DNA of 17,716 nt from Candidatus Hydrogenedentota bacterium (GTDB lineage Bacteria > Hydrogenedentota > Hydrogenedentia > Hydrogenedentiales > CAITNO01): positions 1 through 17,716 of the forward strand of contig CAIXUF010000513.1 of the NCBI GenBank assembly GCA_903922535.1. Reading direction: 5' to 3'. The translations under genes were made by a program, and so were the position numbers. The notes below the pieces were generated by a model. It was not told where the DNA came from and made no database searches. It saw only the letters and a program-made list of their open reading frames with translations. Position 1 is the stretch's first letter; the number at the start of each line of letters is the position of its first letter. This document shows positions 1-7,794 of this stretch, one piece after another.

Positions 1-3000
1 CAGTTCCCGGCGGCGGACAGCCCCGTGACCAAGGGCGTGACAAGCGTTACGGTCACGGCGGCGGACGCCGTGGGCAACACGACGGACAGTGTCGTGACGC
101 TGACCGTGCTCGACAAGACGGCGCCTGAGTTCACCGCCGCGCCTGTGGCGCAGACGGTTGACGCCGACGCCTCCTGCGCGGTGCTTGTGCCCGACTTCAC
201 GTTGGGCGTGGTTGCTGCGGACACATGCGGCGGCCTTGTGACGCTTGGCCAGGTCCCGGCGGCGGGCACCCCGGCCACGAAGGGCGTGACGGACGTGACC
301 GTGACGGCGGGCGACGAGGCGGGCAACACGACGGACAGCGTCGTGACGCTGACCGTGCTCGACAAGACGGCGCCGTTCTTCACGGCTTCGCCGGTGTCGC
401 AGACGATTGACGCCGACGCCTCCTGCGCGGCGCTCATTCCCGACTTCACGTTGGGCGTGGTTGCTGCGGACAGGTGCAGCGGCCATGTGACGCTTGGCCA
501 GTCCCCGGCGGCGGGCACCCCGGTCACGAAGGGCGTGACGGATGTGACCGTGACGGCGACGGACGAGGCCGGCAACACGACCGAAAGCGCGGTTGCGCTG
601 ACGGTTGTTGACAAGACCGGACCGGTCTTCAGCAGCCCGGCGGTGTCGCAGACGATTGACGCGGACGCGTTGTGCGCGGCGCTTGTTCCCGACTTCACGA
701 AGGGCGCGGTTGCCGCGGACACGTGCAGCGGGCCTGCGGCGCTGACCCAGACCCCGGCGGCGGACAGTTCTGTCACGAAGGGCGTGACGGACGTGACCGT
801 GACGGCGACCGACGCCGACGGCAACAAGACCGACAGCGTTGTGACGCTGACCGTGCTCGACAAGACGGCGCCCACATTCACCATCGCGCCGGTGGCGCAG
901 ACGATTGATGCGGACGCGTCGTGCGCGGCGCTTGTTCCCGACTTCACGTTGGGCGTGCTTGCTTCGGACACGTGCAGCGGCCTTGTGACGCTGAGCCAGA
1001 GCCCGGCGGCGGACAGCTCCGTCACGAAGGGTGTGACGGACGTGACCGTGACGGCGACCGACGCGGCGGGCAACAAGGCCGACAGCGTCGTGACGCTGAC
1101 CGTGCTCGACAAGACAGCGCCGAGCTTCACGACTGCGCCGACAGATCAGACGATTGACGCCGACGCCTCCTGCGCGGCGCTTGTTCCTGACTTCACGGCG
1201 GGCGTGGTTGCTGGGGACACGTGCAGAGGCCTTGTGACGCTGAGCCAGTCCCCGGCGGCGGACAGCCCCGTGACCAAGGGCGTGACAAGCGTTACGGTCA
1301 CGGCGGCGGACGCCGTGGGCAACACGACGGACAGCGTCGTGACGCTGACCGTGCTCGACAAGACGGCGCCTGAGTTCACCGCCGCGCCAGTGGCGCAGAC
1401 GGTTGACGCCGACGCCTCGTGCGCGGTGCTTGTGCCCGACTTCACGTTGGGCGTGGTTGCTGCGGACACATGCGGCGGCCTTGTGACGCTTGGCCAGGTC
1501 CCGGCGGCGGGCACACCGGTCACCAAGGGCGTGACGGACGTGACCGTGACGGCGGGCGACGAGGCCGGCAACACGACGGACAGCGTCGTGACATTGACGG
1601 TGCTCGACAAGACGGCGCCGAGCTTCTCGACAGCGCCGTCGGACAAGACGATTGACGCCGACACCTCCTGCGCGGCGCTTGTTCCGGACTTCACGGCGGG
1701 TGTGGTTGCGGTGGACACGTGCAGCGGCCTTGTGACGCTGACCCAGTCCCCGGCGGCCGACAGCCCGGTGACGAAGGGCGTGACGAGCGTGACCGTGACG
1801 GCGATGGACGAGGCGGGCAACACGGCAAACAGCGTTGTCTCGCTGACCGTGCTTGATATGACAGCGCCGACATTCACGACCCTGCCAGTGGCGCGGACGA
1901 TTGACGCCGACGCCTCCTGTGCGGCGCTTGTGCCCGACTTCACGCAGGGCGCGGTCGCTGCGGACACGTGCAGCGGCCTTGTGACGCTTGGCCAGGTCCC
2001 GGCGGCGGGCGCACCGGTCACGAAGGGCGTGACGGACGTGACCGTGACCGCGACGGATGCCGAGGGTAACAAGACCGACAGCGTGGTTGCGCTGACCGTG
2101 CTTGACAAGACGGCGCCTGAATTCACCGCGGCGCCTGTGGCGCAGACGGTCGATGCGGACGCCTCGGGCCAGGCGCTTGTGCCTGACTTCACGCTGGGCG
2201 TGGTTGCTGTGGACACGTGCGGCGGCCTTGTGACGCTGGGCCAGTCCCCGGTTGCGGGCGCCTCGGTCGGCAAGGGCGTGACGGATGTGACCGTGACGGC
2301 CACGGACGTGGCGGGCAACATGGCCACCAGTACGGTTGCGCTGACGGTGCTTGACATCACCGGCCCCGTGTTTACCGTCGCGCCGGTGGCGCAGACGGTT
2401 GACGCGGACGCCTCCTGCGCGGCGCGTGTGCCCGACTTCACGCTGGGCGTTGTGGCGGTGGATGCCGCAGGCGGCTCCGTGACGCTGAGCCAGTCCCCGG
2501 TTGCGTACAGTAGTTCCGTCACGAAGGGCGTGACGAACGTGACCGTGACAGCGACCGACGTTGAGGGCAACAAGACCGACAGCACGGTGACACTGACCGT
2601 GCTTGACATTACGGTTCCGGAGATTACTGTTGCGCCGGTGGCGCAGACGGTTAACGCGGACGCGTCTTGCGCGGCGCTTGTTCCCGACTTCACGGCGGGC
2701 GTGAAAGCGGCGGACACGTGCAGCGGCCTTGTGACGCTGAGCCAGACCCCGGCGGCGGACAGTTCCGTCAGCAAGGGTGTGACAAACGTGACCGTGACGG
2801 CGACTGATGCGGCGGGCAACAAGGCTGACAGCGTTGTTGCGCTGACCGTGCTTGACGTCACCGGACCGGTCTTCAGCGCCGCGCCAGTGGCGCAGACGGT
2901 TGACGCCGACGCATCGTGCGCGGCGCTCGTTCCCAACTTCACGCAGGGCGTGGAAGCGGCGGACGCGTGCGGCGGCCTTGTGACGCTTGACCAGTCCCCG

Positions 3001-6000
3001 ACGGCGGGCACACCGGTCACGAAGGGCGTGACGGACGTGACCGTGACAGCGACCGACGTTGAGGGCAACAAGACCGACAGCACGGTGACGCTGACCGTGC
3101 TTGACGTGACCGCGCCGGTCATCACGACTCCGCCTGTGGCGCAGAGCATTAACGCCGACGCCTCCTGCGCGGCGCTGGTGCCCGACTTCACGGCGGGTGT
3201 GGTTGCCGCGGACACGTGCGGCGTTGCCACGCTGAGCCAGTCCCCGGCTGCGGGAACACCGGTCACCAAGGGCGTGACGAGCGTGACCGTGACGGCGACC
3301 GACGCGGCGGGCAACAAGGCCCACAGTGCGGTGACGCTGACCGTGGCCGACGTGACCGCGCCGATTTTCACCTCTCCGGCAGTGGCGCAGAGCATCAACG
3401 CCGACGCCTCCTGCGCGGCGCTCGTGCCCGACTTCACGGCAGGCGTGGTTGCTGCGGACACGTGCAGCGGCCTTGTGACGCTGGGCCAGTCCCCGGCTGC
3501 GGGCGCATCGGTCACGAAGGGCGTGACGAACGTGACCGTGACGGCGACGGACGCGGCGGGCAACAAGGCAAACAGCACGGTGACGCTGACGGTTCTTGAC
3601 AGGACCGCACCGATCATCACCCTGACCGGTTTGGCCTCGGTGACCGTCGAGTGCGGCGGCAGCTACACCGAACTGGGCGCAACCGCCGCTGACGGCTGCT
3701 CCGGCAACGTGACGGCCGACATCGTGCGCACCGGCACCGTGATAACGGGGACGGTGGGCACGTACACCGTGCGGTACAACGTGAAGGACGCGGCAAACAA
3801 CAGTGCCACGGAGGTCACGCGCACGGTGACGGTTGCCGACAGGACCGCGCCGGTGGTCACCGTGAACGGTTCGGCCTCGGTCACCGTCGAATGCGGCGGC
3901 ACCTACACCGAACAGGGCGCGACCTCCGTTGATGCATGCACAGGCACACTGACGGCGGGCATCGTGCGCACCGGCAGCGTGCTTGCGGGCGTGCGCGGCG
4001 TATACCCCATCACCTACTCCTCGACGGACGCCTCGGGCAACACCGGAGTGGCCACGCGGACTGTGACGGTTGCGGACACCATCAAGCCGGTCATCACGCG
4101 CACCGGCCCGTCCACGGTCACCGTCGAGTGCGGCGGAACGTACACCGAACTCGGCGCTACCGCAACGGACGCCTGCGCGGGCAGCCTGACGTCCAGCATC
4201 GTGCGCACCAGCACCGTCAACACGGCGGCGACCGGGACGTACACGGTGCGCTACAACGTTAAGGACGCGGCAAACAACAGCGCGAACGAGGTTGTGCGGA
4301 CGGTGCTCGTCATGGATACGACCGCGCCGGTCTTCTCAACGCCGCCGTCGAACAAGACCATTGACGCGAACGCGTCGTGCCAGGCCCTGGTGCCTGACTT
4401 CACCGCGGGCGTTGTGGCGACAGACGCCTGCAGCGGTCCGGTGACGCCGACCCAGTCCCCGGCGAAGAACAGCGTCGTCGGCAAGGGCGTGACGAACGTC
4501 ACCGTGACGGCGACGGACGCGTCGAACCTCAAGACCAACGTCGTGGTGACGCTGACCGTGCTCGACAAGACGGTGCCGGTCTTCACGACGCCGCCGTTGA
4601 GCCAGACCATGAACGCCAACGCGTCGTGCCAGGCCCTGGTGCCTGACTTCACGGCGGGCGTTGTGGCGGCGGACACCTGCGCTGGCACCGTGACGCTGAG
4701 CCAGTCCCCGGCGAAGAACAGCTCCGTCGGCAAGGGCGTGACAAGCGTGACCGTGACGGCGACCGACGCGGCGGGCAACAAGACCGACAGCATGATCACC
4801 CTGACCGTGCTCGACACGACGCCGCCGGTCTTCACGACGGCGCCTGCGAACAAGACCGTTGACGGCGACGCCTCCTGCAAGGCACTCGTGCCTGACTTCA
4901 CGGCGGGCGTGGTGGCTTCGGACACGTGCGGCGGTCTTGTGACGCTGGGCCAGTCCCCGGCCGCAGGCGCCACCGTCAGCAAGGGCGTGACGAGCGTGAC
5001 CGTTACGGCGACCGACGTTGCGGGCAACAAGACTGACAGCCTGGTCACGCTGACCGTGCTGCCGGGCTTGTGCGAAGTGACGGTGCCCAACGTGGTCGGC
5101 ATGGCGCAGACAGCGGCACAGGCCGCAGTGTTGGCGGCCGAGCTGACCGTCGGCACGGTTGCGACCGATTGCAGCGCCACGGTTGCGGCGGGCAATGTCA
5201 TCAGCCAGAGTCCGGCGGGCGATTTGGCACTGTACGGCTCCCCGGTTGGCCTGGTGGTCTCCACGGGTCCGTGCATGAGCATCACCGTCACCTCCCCGAA
5301 CGGCGGAGAGACATGGCTGCAGCGCGATGCGCAGACCATCACGTGGACCCAGATAGGTCTGACAGGCCAGGTGGCTGTGCTCCTGAACGAGAACGGCGCG
5401 GACACGCAGTGGCTTGGCCAGGCCGCGGCTTCGGCCGGGATGATGACTTGGACGGTTCCCGGCTGGGTGACCCCGGGCAGTGCGTACAGGATCCACTTGA
5501 TTTCTGCGGAGAACAACGCGGTTGAGGATCTCAGCGACGGCACGTTCACCGTCGCGGCTCCTGCGGTGGAGCCGCTCGAAGTCACCTCCCCGAACGGCGG
5601 GGAGGAGTGGATTCAGGGCGAGACCCAGCGTGTCACCTGGAACTCAAACGGTGTGGCCGGCGCGGTGGCTGTCCTGCTGAATCAGAACGGGACCGACGTG
5701 GCGTGGCTTGGCGGGCCTGCGACTTCGGCCGGCCAGGCGACCGTGACCGTTCCCACATGGGTGACGCCGGACAGCACATACAGGATCCATCTGGTCTCCG
5801 GTGACGACAACTCGATCGAGGACTCGAGCGACAACGTGTTCACAGTCACGGCGCCTCCGCTCACGCTGATCGCGCCGAACGGCGGACAGACGTGGATTCA
5901 GGGCGAAACCAACCTTGTCACGTGGAACGCCCGGGCTGACCTGAGCGGCTTTGTCGGAGTCTTCCTGTACACGGGCGGCAGCGACATCCTTTGGATGGGT

Positions 6001-7320
6001 GCGGCCCTGGCGCAGGACGGGCAAGTGTCCTGGACCGTTCCGACATCGCTGACGCTGGGCAGTGAGTACAAGGTTCACATCATCTATGGTGACAACAACC
6101 GGTATGAGGACCTGAGTGACGGCACGTTTGCCATTGAGCCTGCCAGCGCGGTGTCCACGCTTGCGCTTACCGCGCCGAATGGCGGAGAGAAATGGGCGCA
6201 GGGTGACACGCACCTGATCACTTGGACCGCGAACGCGGTGAGCGGCCAGTTGGGCGTGCTCCTGAACGAGAACGGCGTGGACACCCTGTGGCTTGGCCAG
6301 GCGTTGGCTTCGGCCGGGCAGATGTCCTGGACGGTTCCCACCTCGGTGACGCCGGGCAGCGCGTACAAGATCCATCTGATTTCCGGGGACAACAACTCGG
6401 TTGAGGATCTGAGCGACGGCGTGTTCACCATCGAGTTGGGCGGTCTCAGTCCGCTCCAGGTCATCACTCCCAACGGCGGTGAGACATGGGAGATCGGGAC
6501 AACGTACACCGTTGCATGGAACCAGGCTGATTTGCCGGGCGCAGTGGGTGCCTATCTGACGAAGAACGGTGTGATGGTCGAGTGGTTCGGAGCGAGTACG
6601 ACCGGGAAGTACGAGTGGACGATCCCCGAAGGGACCATTCCCGGGAACGACTACAAGGTTGTCGTGGTCTATGGGCCTGACAACTCCATTCAGGACCAGA
6701 GCGACAGCGTGTTCACCATCGCGGGTGCCGCTCCTGTCGTGGGCACACTTGCGGTCACCTCGCCGAACGGCGGAGAGACATGGGCTCAGGGCGAAACGCG
6801 CCTCATCACGTGGAACCAGAGCGCTGTGGGCGGCGACGTGACGGTGTTTCTGAACGAGAACGGTGCGGACACCCTGTCGCTCGGCACAGTGTCCGCCGCG
6901 GTCGGGCAACTGTCCTGGACGATTCCGCCTGAATTCGTGATGCCGGGCAGCGCCTACGAGATCCATGTGATTTCCGTGGACAACGCGGCAGTTGAGGATC
7001 TGAGCGACGGCGTGTTTACCATGGCACCGGCTCCCGGCGACCCGCTCAATGTCATCACGCCCAGCGGCGGCGAGGTGTGGCGGGTGGGCGAGACGCACCT
7101 TGTCACATGGAATCAGGCCGGTTTGCCCGGTGATGTGGGCGTGTATGTGACCCGGGACGGAGAATTGGTCGACTGGATCGGGTTGGGCCATACCGGACAG
7201 AGCGAATGGACAATTCCCGCATCGCTTGTTCCTGGCAGCGGGTACAGGGTTGAGACGGTCTACGGACTTGACAACTCGATTATGGATGTGACCACCAACA
7301 CATTCACGATAGCGCCCTAA
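1..7320 (+). CDS. giant modular Ig-fold surface/secreted protein (HYR-like, DUF5011-like, PASTA, KNH-like repeats), 5' partial
   Basis: Frame 1 is open from the first base to the TAA at 7318-7320, giving 2439 residues; a GTG at 25 is only an internal codon, so the true start and any signal peptide lie upstream. Domain order: the tail of one HYR-like unit; 14 HYR-like units (codons 38-1199) with the pattern DADASCAALVPDF then DTCSGLVTL then VTKGVT.VTVTATD; three DUF5011-like units (codons 1200-1438) with VECGG.YTELGATA; three further HYR-like units (1439-1687) with SCQALVPDFTAGV; one PASTA domain (about 1691-1758); and seven KNH-like repeats (1761-2439) opening with SPNGGE.W. There are no catalytic motifs. 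Such beta-sandwich arrays are known from exported adhesins and envelope stalks, so an extracellular structural or binding role is inferred. It ends right after the last KNH strand (NTFTIAP) with no PEP-CTERM, LPXTG or obvious C-terminal sorting tag. An inverted repeat and a terminator follow the stop. Confidence 0.9.
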   Translation, partial: QFPAADSPVTKGVTSVTVTAADAVGNTTDSVVTLTVLDKTAPEFTAAPVAQTVDADASCAVLVPDFTLGVVAADTCGGLVTLGQVPAAGTPATKGVTDVTVTAGDEAGNTTDSVVTLTVLDKTAPFFTASPVSQTIDADASCAALIPDFTLGVVAADRCSGHVTLGQSPAAGTPVTKGVTDVTVTATDEAGNTTESAVALTVVDKTGPVFSSPAVSQTIDADALCAALVPDFTKGAVAADTCSGPAALTQTPAADSSVTKGVTDVTVTATDADGNKTDSVVTLTVLDKTAPTFTIAPVAQTIDADASCAALVPDFTLGVLASDTCSGLVTLSQSPAADSSVTKGVTDVTVTATDAAGNKADSVVTLTVLDKTAPSFTTAPTDQTIDADASCAALVPDFTAGVVAGDTCRGLVTLSQSPAADSPVTKGVTSVTVTAADAVGNTTDSVVTLTVLDKTAPEFTAAPVAQTVDADASCAVLVPDFTLGVVAADTCGGLVTLGQVPAAGTPVTKGVTDVTVTAGDEAGNTTDSVVTLTVLDKTAPSFSTAPSDKTIDADTSCAALVPDFTAGVVAVDTCSGLVTLTQSPAADSPVTKGVTSVTVTAMDEAGNTANSVVSLTVLDMTAPTFTTLPVARTIDADASCAALVPDFTQGAVAADTCSGLVTLGQVPAAGAPVTKGVTDVTVTATDAEGNKTDSVVALTVLDKTAPEFTAAPVAQTVDADASGQALVPDFTLGVVAVDTCGGLVTLGQSPVAGASVGKGVTDVTVTATDVAGNMATSTVALTVLDITGPVFTVAPVAQTVDADASCAARVPDFTLGVVAVDAAGGSVTLSQSPVAYSSSVTKGVTNVTVTATDVEGNKTDSTVTLTVLDITVPEITVAPVAQTVNADASCAALVPDFTAGVKAADTCSGLVTLSQTPAADSSVSKGVTNVTVTATDAAGNKADSVVALTVLDVTGPVFSAAPVAQTVDADASCAALVPNFTQGVEAADACGGLVTLDQSPTAGTPVTKGVTDVTVTATDVEGNKTDSTVTLTVLDVTAPVITTPPVAQSINADASCAALVPDFTAGVVAADTCGVATLSQSPAAGTPVTKGVTSVTVTATDAAGNKAHSAVTLTVADVTAPIFTSPAVAQSINADASCAALVPDFTAGVVAADTCSGLVTLGQSPAAGASVTKGVTNVTVTATDAAGNKANSTVTLTVLDRTAPIITLTGLASVTVECGGSYTELGATAADGCSGNVTADIVRTGTVITGTVGTYTVRYNVKDAANNSATEVTRTVTVADRTAPVVTVNGSASVTVECGGTYTEQGATSVDACTGTLTAGIVRTGSVLAGVRGVYPITYSSTDASGNTGVATRTVTVADTIKPVITRTGPSTVTVECGGTYTELGATATDACAGSLTSSIVRTSTVNTAATGTYTVRYNVKDAANNSANEVVRTVLVMDTTAPVFSTPPSNKTIDANASCQALVPDFTAGVVATDACSGPVTPTQSPAKNSVVGKGVTNVTVTATDASNLKTNVVVTLTVLDKTVPVFTTPPLSQTMNANASCQALVPDFTAGVVAADTCAGTVTLSQSPAKNSSVGKGVTSVTVTATDAAGNKTDSMITLTVLDTTPPVFTTAPANKTVDGDASCKALVPDFTAGVVASDTCGGLVTLGQSPAAGATVSKGVTSVTVTATDVAGNKTDSLVTLTVLPGLCEVTVPNVVGMAQTAAQAAVLAAELTVGTVATDCSATVAAGNVISQSPAGDLALYGSPVGLVVSTGPCMSITVTSPNGGETWLQRDAQTITWTQIGLTGQVAVLLNENGADTQWLGQAAASAGMMTWTVPGWVTPGSAYRIHLISAENNAVEDLSDGTFTVAAPAVEPLEVTSPNGGEEWIQGETQRVTWNSNGVAGAVAVLLNQNGTDVAWLGGPATSAGQATVTVPTWVTPDSTYRIHLVSGDDNSIEDSSDNVFTVTAPPLTLIAPNGGQTWIQGETNLVTWNARADLSGFVGVFLYTGGSDILWMGAALAQDGQVSWTVPTSLTLGSEYKVHIIYGDNNRYEDLSDGTFAIEPASAVSTLALTAPNGGEKWAQGDTHLITWTANAVSGQLGVLLNENGVDTLWLGQALASAGQMSWTVPTSVTPGSAYKIHLISGDNNSVEDLSDGVFTIELGGLSPLQVITPNGGETWEIGTTYTVAWNQADLPGAVGAYLTKNGVMVEWFGASTTGKYEWTIPEGTIPGNDYKVVVVYGPDNSIQDQSDSVFTIAGAAPVVGTLAVTSPNGGETWAQGETRLITWNQSAVGGDVTVFLNENGADTLSLGTVSAAVGQLSWTIPPEFVMPGSAYEIHVISVDNAAVEDLSDGVFTMAPAPGDPLNVITPSGGEVWRVGETHLVTWNQAGLPGDVGVYVTRDGELVDWIGLGHTGQSEWTIPASLVPGSGYRVETVYGLDNSIMDVTTNTFTIAP
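112..3597 (+). repeat. array of 14 tandem HYR-like units (about 249 bp each)
   Basis: Units begin at each D(K/M/I/V/R)TAP-type codon block: 112, 361, 610, 859, 1108, 1357, 1606, 1855, 2104, 2353, 2605, 2854, 3103 and 3349. The step is 249 bp except 252 for the unit at 2353 (one extra Ser) and 246 for the unit at 3103 (one residue lost at DTCGVATL). Each unit encodes about 83 residues with two cysteines (DASC and DTC), the usual HYR disulfide pair. The array continues upstream of the window, because codons 1-37 are the end of another unit. High DNA identity between units indicates recent copying or homogenisation. Confidence 0.9.
3598..4314 (+). repeat. three DUF5011-like Ig units
   Basis: Three units of 240, 237 and 240 bp start at 3598, 3838 and 4075. 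They share TAPV.T, VTVECGG(S/T)YTE, GA(T)A.D.C.G and YTVRYNVKDAANNSA. This matches the DUF5011/Cry22Aa-type Ig-like family found in bacterial surface proteins. They interrupt two blocks of HYR-like units, and related units recur in the third large gene at 14678 and 17429. Confidence 0.8.
4315..5061 (+). repeat. three further HYR-like units of a distinct subtype
   Basis: Units of exactly 249 bp start at 4315, 4564 and 4813. The first two carry SCQALVPDFTAGV and SPAKNS.VGKGVT rather than SCAALVPDF and SPAADS.VTKGVT, so they form a subfamily separate from the 14-unit block. The third (SCKALVPDF, SPAAGATVSKGVT) is intermediate. Both cysteines are kept in all three. Confidence 0.85.
5281..7317 (+). 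repeat. seven KNH-like (SPNGGETW) repeats
   Basis: The S/TPNGG codons fall at 5293, 5587, 5872, 6172, 6466, 6760 and 7057, so spacing varies between 285 and 300 bp. Repeats 1, 2, 4 and 6 carry V.V.LN.NG and WLG-type centres. Repeats 5 and 7 (VGAYLTKNG..VEWFG and VGVYVTRDG..VDWIG) are a shorter, divergent subtype; repeat 3 is intermediate. The family resembles the Kre9/KNH-like N-terminal Ig-like domain. The irregular spacing contrasts with the exactly periodic array in the next gene. Confidence 0.85.
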
Positions 7321-7327
7321 GATGCGT

Positions 7328-7351
7328 CTTTCCCGGTAGATACCGGGAAAG
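7328..7351 (+). other. inverted repeat just after the stop codon
   Basis: CTTTCCCGGTA, GA, TACCGGGAAAG: two perfect 11-base arms seven bases after the TAA. As RNA this gives a stable hairpin in the 3' end of the transcript, possibly a processing or stability element. A related hairpin ending in the same CGGGAAAGGG lies at the same place after the next gene (10696-10721). Confidence 0.6.
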
Positions 7352-7375
7352 GGCAGGAAGCCGACGAACAGAGTT

Positions 7376-7411
7376 GGGCCTCCCGACCCCATTGGGGTTG
7401 GGAGGCCCTTT
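7376..7411 (+). terminator. rho-independent terminator of the first large gene
   Basis: GGGCCTCCCGACCCC (7376-7390), loop ATT, GGGGTTGGGAGGCCC (7394-7408): a 15-bp stem with one G-U pair, followed by TTTGCTTG. The stem is very strong and the T tract is short. It lies 56 bases after the stop codon. Confidence 0.75.
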
Positions 7412-7628
7412 GCTTGTGTGTGTTCCGCTGCCGTTCGGCGTATGGCCGGAGGGGAACTGCCCCCGGTTCTTGCTAATCTGCCGGGTCGCGCGACGAACTG
7501 CGTTTCTTTTTGGCCTGCCCCTTTGACGGAAGATGTTGGGAAAAGTGGCTGGGGCGATCACGCACAGTCTCATTACGGGTGCCAATAAGGGCACTGACGT
7601 TGCGTTGGCAACTAACTGCGGGTTCTGC

Positions 7629-7658
7629 CACGGGTTCTTGCCACACGGGTTCTTGCCA
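7629..7658. promoter_or_regulatory. tandem 15-bp direct repeat upstream of a promoter (candidate operator)
   Basis: CACGGGTTCTTGCCA occurs twice head to tail at 7629-7643 and 7644-7658, ending three bases before the -35 box at 7662. A degenerate copy (TGCGGGTTCTGCCA) abuts it on the left near 7617-7630, and CCCCGGTTCTTGCTA lies further upstream near 7461. The spacing suits binding of an activator or repressor to one face or to successive turns, but no regulator can be named. Confidence 0.45.
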
Positions 7659-7661
7659 TAC

Positions 7662-7690
7662 TTGACGCCGACGCCATTCCAACCTATACT
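7662..7690 (+). promoter_or_regulatory. sigma-70-type promoter for the PASTA/KNH lipoprotein gene
   Basis: TTGACG (7662-7667), a 17-bp spacer, and TATACT (7685-7690): five of six matches in each box at ideal spacing. Transcription would start near 7697, leaving a leader of about 100 nt before the ATG at 7795. The rest of 7412-7628, between the terminator and the direct repeats, shows no convincing gene. Confidence 0.7.
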
Positions 7691-7794
7691 TTGTTATCTG
7701 CACATGAGCGGACTTGAACTTCGCCGAATTCCGGAGAGAATGGTTGCCGTGCCGCATATGTGCCCCAGGGCTGTGCAGGACAGGAGTGTGTTTA

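Noticed and set aside
112..3597. CRISPR-like or minisatellite array
   Set aside because: The 249-bp periodicity is entirely in frame and encodes a conserved protein domain, with no spacers between short repeats.
1146..3620. 824-codon open frame on the - strand inside the HYR array
   Set aside because: It is the antisense shadow of a GC-rich repeated gene: the periodic TVSVT and TSVTPFVT protein is a mirror of the HYR repeat, with no ribosome binding site or domain of its own.
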